DNA from: an uncultured Roseburia sp.
Lineage (GTDB): Bacteria; Bacillota; Clostridia; Lachnospirales; Lachnospiraceae
DNA: 6,020 bases
Reading direction: 5' to 3'
Assembly (NCBI GenBank): GCA_947384095.1
Contig: CANDFU010000122.1
Coordinates: 1-6,020, forward strand
The position numbers were made by a program, and so were the translations under genes. Shown here one piece after another: positions 1-5,809 of this stretch. The stretch's first letter is position 1, and every line of letters begins with the position of its first letter. Below the pieces are notes generated by a model, which had not been told where the DNA came from, made no database searches, and was given only the letters and a program-made list of their open reading frames with translations.

Positions 1-32
1 ATCAACAGAGCCATGATCTTCTTTGTCTTCAT
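1..32 (-). CDS. N-terminus of a probable exported protein (partial gene)
   Basis: Only the first ten codons are present, and the gene runs off the left edge. It starts at an ATG whose complement is at 30-32. A strong ribosome binding site (TAAGGAGG, 41-48) lies 8 bases upstream, which makes the start convincing. The peptide begins MKTKKIMALL: a short lysine-rich segment followed by hydrophobic residues. That is the usual opening of a Sec or lipoprotein signal peptide. The strong promoter and LacI-type operators just upstream are typical of sugar-uptake genes, so a solute-binding lipoprotein of an ABC transporter is a reasonable guess. No cleavage site or mature domain is visible, so the function is unknown. 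Confidence 0.6.
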   Translation of the reverse strand, partial: MKTKKIMALL

Positions 33-60
33 AAATACGACCTCCTTAGATTGTTTTGGA

Positions 61-110
61 CGTTACCGTTTTCGTTATCGATATCGGTAACATTATCGGT
101 ATCGTTACCG
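61..110. repeat. Cluster of further CGGTAAC/GTTACCG half-sites upstream of the leftmost gene
   Basis: GTTACCG occurs at 62-68 and 104-110, and its reverse complement CGGTAAC at 85-91. Two more dyads can be drawn. One spans 85-110, centred on CpG 97/98, with perfect 7-bp outer arms. The other spans 74-91 (GTTATCGATATCGGTAAC), with one mismatched pair (78/87). TATCGGTA is also directly repeated at 82-89 and 94-101. These overlap the 100-119 dyad, and the two CpG-centred dyads are 12 bp apart. The arrangement suggests several overlapping operator copies in the 5' untranslated region, although folding of the transcript is an alternative. Confidence 0.5.
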
Positions 111-119
111 TTAACGATA
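100..119. promoter_or_regulatory. LacI-family-like operator dyad over the transcription start
   Basis: The sequence TATCGTTACCGTTAACGATA is a 20-bp inverted repeat with a central CpG (109/110). Nine of ten base pairs are symmetric; only 108/111 mismatch. A central CpG flanked by A/T-containing half-sites is the hallmark of LacI/GalR-family operators. The dyad abuts the -10 box (119-124), a classical repressor position. The cognate regulator is not in the window. The site is seen directly; its use by a LacI-type repressor is inferred. Confidence 0.6.
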
Positions 120-147
120 TACTAGCACATTAACAATTTGAATGCAA
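119..147 (-). promoter_or_regulatory. Sigma-A type promoter of the leftmost gene
   Basis: Reading the minus strand, a -35 box TTGCAT (142-147) is followed by exactly 17 bases and a -10 box TAGTAT (119-124). The -10 is preceded by TGC, giving the extended form TGCTAGTAT. Transcription would begin near 112, about 80 bases upstream of the start codon at 32. The inverted repeats at 74-119 lie on and just after the start point, so they are well placed to block initiation or early elongation. Confidence 0.7.
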
Positions 148-250
148 TACCCTTTTTCATTGCGGCGGAGATTTGTTAAATAGTGACGATTTCTCTTGTC
201 CCGTTTTATGCAATCTGCCAAATCATGTTGAGCAGAGAATCCTGGTAAGC
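148..250. other. Intergenic stretch with no recognised feature
   Basis: This is AT-rich sequence between the leftmost gene's promoter and the terminator of the thioredoxin gene. I see no plausible coding frame with a ribosome binding site, no tRNA-like fold and no strong repeat on either strand. Confidence 0.5.
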
Positions 251-293
251 AAAAAGGCCCCGGTACATCCTTAAAATGTACCGGAACCTTTTT
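251..293 (-). terminator. Bidirectional intrinsic terminator
   Basis: A 9-bp perfect stem (CCGGTACAT 260-268 with ATGTACCGG 276-284) closes a 7-base loop. After a 2x2 internal mismatch (258-259 and 285-286) the helix continues with AAAAAGG (251-257) pairing to CCTTTTT (287-293). On the minus strand the stem ends in a run of five U, as expected for the end of the prfC-thioredoxin transcript whose last stop codon is at 358. The A/T flanks are symmetric, so it could also stop plus-strand transcription entering from the left. Confidence 0.85.
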
Positions 294-323
294 ATCCCGT
301 CCTGTTGCAATCAGCTTTCATCC

Positions 324-356
324 CCGGCGGTGCGCCGTGTCGGCGGCGCATGCCGG
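324..356. other. GC-rich hairpin directly after the thioredoxin stop codon
   Basis: TGCGCC (331-336) pairs with GGCGCA (345-350) around an 8-base loop. An outer CCGGC (324-328) pairs with GCCGG (352-356) across a small asymmetric bulge (2 bases against 1). It begins one base after the thioredoxin stop codon in the direction of transcription. It has no U-run on the minus strand, so it is not an intrinsic terminator itself. A role in protecting the mRNA 3' end is possible but inferred. Confidence 0.4.
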
Positions 357-357
357 T

Positions 358-687
358 TTACGCTTCCGTCTCACATGTCTTTAACAGCGCCAGCAGCGCT
401 TCTTTGCTCTGGAGCCCTACTGCCTTCGTCCGAAACTGTCCGAGATGCATGACCACAAGCGTCGGAATGCTCATCACCTGGTATTTCAGCGCAAGCGCCG
501 ATTCCTCATCCACATTGACTTTGCAGAACTTTACTTTTCCGTCCAGCTCGCCGGCAAGCTCGTCGATCACCGGAGACTGCATCCGGCACGGGCCGCACCA
601 CTCGGCCCAGAAATCGATCAGAACCGGTATTTTGCACGCGAGCACCTCCTGTTCAAAGTTGTCGTTTGTGACGGTAACAACTGCCAT
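358..687 (-). CDS. trxA: Thioredoxin
   Basis: This is a small cytoplasmic thiol-disulfide oxidoreductase, normally recharged by thioredoxin reductase to reduce protein disulfides. It is 109 residues from the preferred start, the usual thioredoxin length. The active site WCGPC is at residues 30-34, inside the family pattern FWAEWCGPC. The buried Asp (D25) precedes it, and the cis-proline is in MSIPT (P75). The first ATG (691-693) is only 2 bases from the AGGAGG at 696-701. The second ATG (685-687) is 8 bases away, so it is chosen; using the first adds two residues (Met-Asp). Three cysteines lie outside the active site (C18, C55, C105). The usual Lys-containing turn after the cis-proline strand reads MHLGQ, so it is not a textbook TrxA. 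The gene starts 23 bases after prfC and is followed by a strong terminator, so it is the last gene of that operon. Thioredoxin is near certain; the symbol trxA is less so, since genomes of this kind often carry several paralogues. Confidence 0.93.
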   Translation of the reverse strand: MAVVTVTNDNFEQEVLACKIPVLIDFWAEWCGPCRMQSPVIDELAGELDGKVKFCKVNVDEESALALKYQVMSIPTLVVMHLGQFRTKAVGLQSKEALLALLKTCETEA

Positions 688-695
688 ATCCATTT

Positions 696-701
696 CCTCC
701 T
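696..701 (-). promoter_or_regulatory. Ribosome binding site that decides the thioredoxin start
   Basis: AGGAGG on the minus strand, within AAAAAAGGAGG, lies in the 23-base gap after prfC. It is 8 bases from the ATG at 687 but only 2 from the ATG at 693. This favours the downstream start. Confidence 0.75.
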
Positions 702-710
702 TTTTTCGTT

Positions 711-2300
711 TTATTCTCTCCCAAATTCCGAGAGCACAAGCCCTTTATTGCGGTCTAAAACCATGCCGACGCTCCACGCGTTGACAAATAAAAGCAACGG
801 CCTTCCCTTCAGATCCTGTATCTTTCTCATATCCGACGTTCCGATAAGCCGGTCCATATCGACATCCGGATTTTCAATCCACCGGATATGTTCGTACGGC
901 AGATTGTCCATGCGGATCCCGACGTTATATTCATTTTCCAGACGGTATTTTAAGACGTCGAACTGAAGCACGCCGACGACGCCGACAATCACTTCTTCCA
1001 TCCCCATATTGTATTCCTGAAAAATCTGGATCGCACCCTCCTGCGCAATCTGCTGCATACCCTTCATAAACTGCTTCCGCTTCATCGTATCCACCTGGCG
1101 CACTCTCGCAAAGTGCTCCGGCGCAAACGTCGGTATCCCTTCAAACTGAAACGGCTTTGCCGTCGTGATCGTATCCCCGATGGAAAAAATACCGGGATCA
1201 AAGACGCCGATAATGTCCCCCGCATACGCCTCCTCGACGATGTGCCGCTCCTGCGCCATCATCTGCTGCGGCTGGGAGAGCTTGATTTTCTTATTGCCGC
1301 CCTGCACATGCACGACCTCCATGCCCGCCGTGAATTTCCCGGAACAGATGCGCATAAACGCAATGCGGTCGCGGTGCGCCCGGTTCATGTTCGCCTGGAT
1401 TTTAAAAACAAACGCCGAAAAATCTGCGTCAAACGGATCAACCGTCCCGATATCGGCCTTTCTGGGAAGCGGGGCGTTGGTCATGGAAAGGAAATGCTGC
1501 AAAAAGGTCTCCACACCAAAATTTGTCAGCGCAGAACCGAAAAATACCGGGGATAACTCTCCTTTCTCCACGAGTCCCAGGTCAAATTCCGCGCTCGCAC
1601 CGTCCAAAAGCTCGATCTCTTCGATCAGCTTTTCCTTCGCCTCCTGTCCGATCTCCGCGTCCAGCGCCGGATCGTCCAGCGCTATCTGCTTCTCCGTCCC
1701 CTCTTTCGTCCCCTTTAATGTGTCGGAAAAAGTCATGACATTTTTCGTGTTCCGGTCATAGACGCCCTTAAACGCTTTTCCCGATCCGATCGGCCAGTTG
1801 ACCGGACAGGTCGCGATACCGAGCTCCTTTTCAATCTCATCAAGCAGGTCGAACGTGTCGTTGGCATCCCTGTCCATCTTATTGATAAAGGTAAAAATCG
1901 GGATATGGCGCATCACACAGACTTTAAACAGCTTTCTCGTCTGCGCCTCCACGCCCTTTGAGCCGTCGATTACCATGACGGCGGAGTCCGCCGCCATCAG
2001 CGTCCGGTAGGTATCCTCCGAGAAATCCTGATGCCCCGGCGTATCCAGGATATTGATACAGTATCCATGGTAATGAAACTGCAGGACAGAGGACGTGACG
2101 GAAATTCCCCTTTCCTTTTCTATCTCCATCCAGTCGGAAACGGCATGGCGCGCCGTCGCCTTTCCCTTCACCGACCCCGCCAGGTTGATCGCCCCGCCGT
2201 AAAGCAGAAACTTTTCCGTCAGCGTCGTCTTTCCCGCGTCCGGATGGGATATAATCGCAAACGTGCGTCTCTTTTCAATCTCTTTTCTCAAATCAGCCAA
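711..2300 (-). CDS. prfC: Peptide chain release factor 3 (RF3)
   Basis: RF3 is a ribosome-associated GTPase that releases RF1 or RF2 after peptide hydrolysis at stop codons. The 529 residues match the normal family length. GTPase motifs appear in order: G1 SHPDAGKT (18-25), G2 with RGISVTSS (64-71, T69 the switch threonine), G3 DTPGH (86-90) and G4 NKMD (140-143). The opening KRRTFAIISHPDAGKTTLTE and the GSVKGK segment (42-47) are characteristic of RF3 rather than EF-G. After the G domain come a beta-barrel domain (about 290-390) and the RF3 C-terminal domain (about 390-529). The start is a TTG at 2298-2300, since an in-frame TAG lies only three codons upstream and there is no closer ATG. A GGAGG at 2312-2316 precedes it by 11 bases, slightly long. 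The gene has its own promoter and leads a two-gene operon with the thioredoxin gene. No truncation or frameshift is seen. Confidence 0.97.
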   Translation of the reverse strand: MADLRKEIEKRRTFAIISHPDAGKTTLTEKFLLYGGAINLAGSVKGKATARHAVSDWMEIEKERGISVTSSVLQFHYHGYCINILDTPGHQDFSEDTYRTLMAADSAVMVIDGSKGVEAQTRKLFKVCVMRHIPIFTFINKMDRDANDTFDLLDEIEKELGIATCPVNWPIGSGKAFKGVYDRNTKNVMTFSDTLKGTKEGTEKQIALDDPALDAEIGQEAKEKLIEEIELLDGASAEFDLGLVEKGELSPVFFGSALTNFGVETFLQHFLSMTNAPLPRKADIGTVDPFDADFSAFVFKIQANMNRAHRDRIAFMRICSGKFTAGMEVVHVQGGNKKIKLSQPQQMMAQERHIVEEAYAGDIIGVFDPGIFSIGDTITTAKPFQFEGIPTFAPEHFARVRQVDTMKRKQFMKGMQQIAQEGAIQIFQEYNMGMEEVIVGVVGVLQFDVLKYRLENEYNVGIRMDNLPYEHIRWIENPDVDMDRLIGTSDMRKIQDLKGRPLLLFVNAWSVGMVLDRNKGLVLSEFGRE

Positions 2301-2338
2301 AACAAACTATTCCTCCAGAATCTTTATGGTTTTCTGGC

Positions 2339-2367
2339 ACTATAGCATATTCTGCGGGAAAAATCAA
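2339..2367 (-). promoter_or_regulatory. Promoter of the prfC-thioredoxin operon
   Basis: On the minus strand a -35 box TTGATT (2362-2367) is separated by 17 bases from the -10 box TATAGT (2339-2344). TGC directly precedes the -10, giving the extended form TGCTATAGT. Initiation would fall near 2332, leaving a leader of about 32 bases that contains the GGAGG at 2312-2316. The promoter sits entirely in the 95-base gap between the ABC-class ATPase stop codon and prfC. No clear terminator separates it from the upstream gene. Confidence 0.75.
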
Positions 2368-2395
2368 AATATATTATACCGCCCGGCGCTTCTTC

Positions 2396-4099
2396 TTATA
2401 CCAGCAGTTTCCGATACCGGTTGATACACGCAAAAATTTCCTGCCTTCTGGGCATTGCAAGGCCGCTCGGAAGATAACTGCCCTCGCAGACTTCAGCCAG
2501 TCCTTTCTCCGACAACCGTTTTTCCAGGATATCCACCGCCTGCACCAGCGTGCGCTTTCCGTCAAACACATGGCACTCGGCATATTTCAGCATATATCCG
2601 AGCGCGGTAAGCTGCTCCGTGTCCACAAGCTGCTCCACATAGCGCACGTCGATCGTCTCCCGGTTGATCGAGATGCCGTCCCGCCCCATCGTCTTCATTT
2701 TCATGCGCGCGTCCTCGCGAAACGCACGCTCCGCCCTCACACAGCGCGCAAACTGCGGCTTTGTCTGCTTCGGCGGCTGCGCCTCCGGCATCGGAAAACG
2801 CTCCGCCTCCTCTTTTGCAAACGCCGTGATTTCTACCGGTTTATACTGGTTCATCTGGATAATACAGTCCGCCTTGTGGAAATATGACCCGGAGCTGCCC
2901 GCCACCAGTATCGTCGATATCCCGTATTCCGCGTACAGCTCCGTGATACGGTCGATGAACGGCGTGATCGGCTCATCGTCCCGGTTTACCACCCGCTGCA
3001 TCAGCTCGTCCCTGATCATAAAGTTGGTCGCGCTCGTATCCTCGTCGATCAGAAATACCTTCGTGCCCGCCTCCATGGCCTCAACCACATTCGCGGCCTG
3101 CGACGTGCTTCCGCTCGCGTCCTCCGTGCCGAATCCCTTCGTGTCTTTTCCGTTGGGCAGATTGCTGATAAACATGGAAATATCTACTTTTTTGATACTT
3201 CTGCCGTCCTCCGCGCGTATTTTCATCGCCGTATCGTCCGTAACCACATATTCCCTCCCGTCCCCGGCAATGTGGCTGTACACGCCCAGCTCCAGCGCTT
3301 TTAACAGCGTTGACTTTCCGTGATAGCCGCCGCCTACGATCAGTGTAATCCCCTTTCTGATCCCCATTCCCCTGACAGGACCACGATGCGGCAGCACAAG
3401 CTCCACTTCGAGCGACGACGGAGACACAAACTTCACCGCATCTTTCATCGGCCGTCCCGATACGCCGGATTCACGCGGCAGAACGGAACCGTTCGCCACA
3501 AACGCGGCCAGCCCCTTTTCTTTTAACTGTGAGCGGATAAACTGCTGATCTTCCGCCAGATCGGCCGCATTTTTCACCGCATCCGCATCCAACGCCTTAT
3601 AAAACAGGGAACGGGACACGCACTGCGGGAGAAACTCGAAAAAGATCTTTTCCAGCTCCCGCGCGTTTACGGTACGCCCGTTCGCAGGAAATCCCACCTC
3701 AAAGCGCAGCGCCAGATCTCCCGTTTCTGCATCCATCTGGCAGGCCGTGCGCTCCAGTACCTCCTGCCCGCACCGGCTCACGGAGAGAAGGCCGCTCTTT
3801 CCGGAGCCCTTCGCCTTAAAAGAAACCTTCTCCAGCTCCTGCCAGAACCGGCGCAGCAGATAGTCCTGCAGGGCAACGCGGCGGCAGTCCATGTTATAAA
3901 GCTCCGCCGGGAACCCGGCCGTGCGCCCCTTGATGTGGACGCTGACCTTGGAAGGCGCCGCAAACGGGTCGCCCTGCACATGATCGATAGAGAGGACATA
4001 ACTGCGGAAATCATAGCTTCCCCTCGTGTCTTTGTAAGCCGGATAGCTTTTGTGGTCAATTCTCTGTAAAATCGTTCTCAAATCTGTCTGTGACTGCAT
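2396..4099 (-). CDS. Predicted ATPase of the ABC class (COG3044/PF09818-like)
   Basis: This is a soluble P-loop ATPase of 567 residues with no transmembrane segment or signal peptide. The family is recognised from its motif set. Walker A is GGGYHGKST (256-264), an ASGSTSQAAN segment (328-337) stands where ABC proteins have their signature, and Walker B is VFLIDED (348-354). A conserved SATNFMIRDELMQ follows the Walker B, and AGSSGSYF (400-407) lies near the place of the switch histidine. An N-terminal domain (about 1-240) and a C-terminal domain (about 425-567) flank the ATPase core. Members are widespread in bacteria but their role is poorly known. A trypanosome relative, MRB1590, is associated with mitochondrial RNA editing (from memory), so nucleic-acid binding is possible. 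A GTG at 4123 would add 8 residues and overlap the upstream gene. The ATG at 4099 is preferred because AAAGGGG (4105-4111) sits 5 bases away and MQSQTDLRTILQRID resembles the family start. It lies 16 bases after the MoxR-like gene, so the two are co-transcribed. Confidence 0.88.
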   Translation of the reverse strand: MQSQTDLRTILQRIDHKSYPAYKDTRGSYDFRSYVLSIDHVQGDPFAAPSKVSVHIKGRTAGFPAELYNMDCRRVALQDYLLRRFWQELEKVSFKAKGSGKSGLLSVSRCGQEVLERTACQMDAETGDLALRFEVGFPANGRTVNARELEKIFFEFLPQCVSRSLFYKALDADAVKNAADLAEDQQFIRSQLKEKGLAAFVANGSVLPRESGVSGRPMKDAVKFVSPSSLEVELVLPHRGPVRGMGIRKGITLIVGGGYHGKSTLLKALELGVYSHIAGDGREYVVTDDTAMKIRAEDGRSIKKVDISMFISNLPNGKDTKGFGTEDASGSTSQAANVVEAMEAGTKVFLIDEDTSATNFMIRDELMQRVVNRDDEPITPFIDRITELYAEYGISTILVAGSSGSYFHKADCIIQMNQYKPVEITAFAKEEAERFPMPEAQPPKQTKPQFARCVRAERAFREDARMKMKTMGRDGISINRETIDVRYVEQLVDTEQLTALGYMLKYAECHVFDGKRTLVQAVDILEKRLSEKGLAEVCEGSYLPSGLAMPRRQEIFACINRYRKLLV

Positions 4100-4104
4100 T
4101 TTTT

Positions 4105-4111
4105 CCCCTTT
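4105..4111 (-). promoter_or_regulatory. Ribosome binding site that decides the ABC-class ATPase start
   Basis: AAAGGGG on the minus strand is 5 bases upstream of the ATG at 4097-4099. The competing GTG at 4121-4123 has only a weak GGAA upstream and lies inside the end of the preceding gene. This supports the shorter 567-residue product. Confidence 0.55.
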
Positions 4112-4115
4112 CCAT

Positions 4116-5693
4116 TCATTCACGGTTTAATTCCGCAAGCAGCTCCGCTTTCCGCGTACCGGTCAGAAACTGTTCATTATAACGCAGATAACGCTCGCTC
4201 GGATGTTTTGCCAGAAACAAGGCCGCCTCCGGTCTGAGCGTCAGCTCTGTGACAAACACCACCATCTCCTGGCCGCCTTCAAACGCCCGCTCCACAAAGT
4301 CAAACGCATTCTCCAACGCCGCCTCTGCCTTTCGCCCCGCCTCCTCAAGCACTTTCCGCTGTGCGTCAAATCCCGCTTTCGCTGTGAGAAAACACCGCCC
4401 GGCCGCTTTTTCTGCCCGTTCCGGCCGCGCATCCGCCCGTTCCCGGCCGCCCGGGGCCTGCGGCGCATACAGCTTCAGCCGATCTGCCAGGCGCTTTTCA
4501 CAGGCCGCTTCCCTCTGCGAAAGGGTACCGCCTCTTTTTGCCGCAAGAAACGCTTCCCTGCGGCGCTCGCACAATGTCCGGTAGATCTGCGCCCCGTCCG
4601 CCTCGCTGATTCCGGCGCGCCCGTCTGTAGCGCCGCAATCCGGCCCGAAGCCCGGCAAGGCACTTTTATATTCTTTTAAAAACGCATACCAGCCGTCCGT
4701 GACTGCCTTTTCTGCGTCCACCCCGATAAACTGCTGCGTCAGACCGTCCAGAAGGAGGTTCACCACCGAAAGCCGCTCGTCAAACGCCGCCGCATAGATG
4801 CGCGCGTACACCGCCGGTTTCACTTTTCCGGCCAGAATATCGGGTATACCGTAATCATCCCGGTACTTGCGGTACAGGTCAAAATAGGCCGCCGCATCTT
4901 CCGCCACCTCGTCATGGCGCACAAATTCGCGGACCACCGGTTCGTCCACGGGTATTCCCATCTCCTCATACACCTCCATCAGACTGCCCAGATCCTCCCA
5001 TCCACGGGCCGTGACATACTGAAGCCCGTCTACATCCGCCTCCACACGGTAAAAATTTTTCGGCCGCAGCGCAAGATAGCTCATCACCGCTCCACAGATA
5101 TGCTGCGCCCGCGCATATTCTTCCCAGACTCTGAAATCCGCCTCAACGTCCAGATAGCGCACGCGGTCCAGTGTCACCATGTCAAAATCGCGCACGGACT
5201 TGTTGTATTCCGACGGATTTCCGGCCGCCACAATCAGCCATCCCTCCGGCACCGCCTGGTTTCCGAAGGTCTTGCACTGCAGAAACTGCAGCATCGTCGG
5301 TGCCAGCGTCTCCGACACACAGTTGATCTCGTCGATAAATAAAATCCCCTCACGCTGCCCGGTGTCCCGGATTTTCCGATAGACACTGGCGATAATTTCA
5401 CTCATCGTATATTCCGTCACCGAATACGGTTTTCCGTCAAATTCCTCCTCGCGGATAAACGGCAGGCCCACGGCGCTCTGTCTCGTGTGATGCGTGATCG
5501 TATACGCCACCAGGCCGACCCGCTCCTCCCTGGCAATCTGCTCCATAATCTGGGTTTTTCCGATCCCCGGCGGCCCCATCAGAAGCATCGGACGCTGCCG
5601 CACCGCAGGTATTTTATATGTTCCGTCTTCCTTTCTGGCCAGATACGCCCGCACGGTATGCCTGATCTCTTCTTTTGCCTGTCTGATATTCAT
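4116..5693 (-). CDS. MoxR-type AAA+ ATPase with long C-terminal extension
   Basis: This cytoplasmic AAA+ ATPase of 525 residues belongs to the MoxR/dynein-related (AAA_5) group. Such proteins act as chaperone-like remodellers that activate or assemble partner proteins, usually ones with VWA domains. Walker A is GPPGIGKT (40-47), Walker B is ILFIDEI (117-123), sensor 1 is AAGNP (156-160, N159), and DRVR (176-179) is the arginine-finger region. The AAA+ core and lid end near residue 330. The remaining 190 residues are charged and helical, with likely coiled coil (about 375-465), and end in a conserved-looking EMVVFVTELTL (476-486) and YLRYNEQFL (502-510). A GTG at 5724-5726 would add 11 residues. 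The ATG at 5693 is chosen because GGAGG (5705-5709) precedes it by 11 bases and MNIRQAKEEI fits the family start. No VWA gene adjoins it; the next gene downstream is the ABC-class ATPase. The substrate is unknown. Confidence 0.88.
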   Translation of the reverse strand: MNIRQAKEEIRHTVRAYLARKEDGTYKIPAVRQRPMLLMGPPGIGKTQIMEQIAREERVGLVAYTITHHTRQSAVGLPFIREEEFDGKPYSVTEYTMSEIIASVYRKIRDTGQREGILFIDEINCVSETLAPTMLQFLQCKTFGNQAVPEGWLIVAAGNPSEYNKSVRDFDMVTLDRVRYLDVEADFRVWEEYARAQHICGAVMSYLALRPKNFYRVEADVDGLQYVTARGWEDLGSLMEVYEEMGIPVDEPVVREFVRHDEVAEDAAAYFDLYRKYRDDYGIPDILAGKVKPAVYARIYAAAFDERLSVVNLLLDGLTQQFIGVDAEKAVTDGWYAFLKEYKSALPGFGPDCGATDGRAGISEADGAQIYRTLCERRREAFLAAKRGGTLSQREAACEKRLADRLKLYAPQAPGGRERADARPERAEKAAGRCFLTAKAGFDAQRKVLEEAGRKAEAALENAFDFVERAFEGGQEMVVFVTELTLRPEAALFLAKHPSERYLRYNEQFLTGTRKAELLAELNRE

Positions 5694-5786
5694 CGCTCTG
5701 CCATCCTCCCGGCGCGCCTTTCCCACACGCCTGTAATTCGCCGTCCGTCAATCATGCAGACATGTCGACTCTGACGCGCTCATTCT

Positions 5787-5795
5787 ATCATATCA
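5787..5795 (-). promoter_or_regulatory. Possible extended -10 promoter of the MoxR-ABC ATPase operon
   Basis: The minus strand reads TGATATGAT, an extended -10 element (TGN followed by TATGAT at 5787-5792). No good -35 box lies at 16-18 bases; the 17-base position reads TATCCG. Extended -10 promoters can work without one. Initiation would be near 5780, leaving a leader of about 87 bases in which I see no riboswitch-like structure. An alternative -10, TAGAAT, overlaps it slightly downstream. Confidence 0.4.
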
Positions 5796-5809
5796 CAAAC
5801 TTTCTTTCG

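Noticed and set aside
61..119. CRISPR-like or tandem repeat array
   Set aside because: The repeated units are 7-8 bases, inverted and overlapping, without regular spacers; operator dyads explain them better.
445..966. Open frame of 173 codons on the plus strand across the thioredoxin and prfC region
   Set aside because: It lies antisense to two clear conserved genes, has no convincing ribosome binding site and gives an unrecognisable low-complexity product.
1113..1761. Overlapping plus-strand frames antisense to prfC
   Set aside because: They are shadows of a GC-rich gene in the opposite strand; the RF3 protein is intact and fully explains the region.
2373..2378. Perfect TATAAT on the minus strand ahead of prfC
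   Set aside because: No -35 box at 16-18 bases and no TG extension; the promoter with TTGATT and TGCTATAGT just downstream is better.
2301..2395. Intrinsic terminator for the ATPase operon
   Set aside because: A small GC-rich element near 2380-2390 cannot form a stem with a reasonable loop next to a U-run, so no terminator is called.
2374..2583. Minus-strand frame overlapping the end of the ABC-class ATPase, considered as a frameshifted C-terminus
   Set aside because: The main frame already ends in a family-like C-terminus at its own TAA, and the alternative product is Trp/Arg-rich without resemblance to a domain.
4100..4123. GTG start giving an 8-base overlap of the two ATPase genes
   Set aside because: The ATG at 4099 has a better-placed purine-rich ribosome binding site and fits the expected N-terminus; the overlap remains a minor possibility.
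4203..4679. Arg/Pro-rich plus-strand frame antisense to the MoxR-like gene
   Set aside because: The composition is typical of antisense reading of Ala/Arg/Glu-rich coding sequence; no start signals or recognisable domain.
5694..5726. GTG start giving an 11-residue longer MoxR-like protein
   Set aside because: The extra residues are unconserved-looking, and the GGAGG at 5705-5709 lies inside this extension, pointing to the ATG at 5693.
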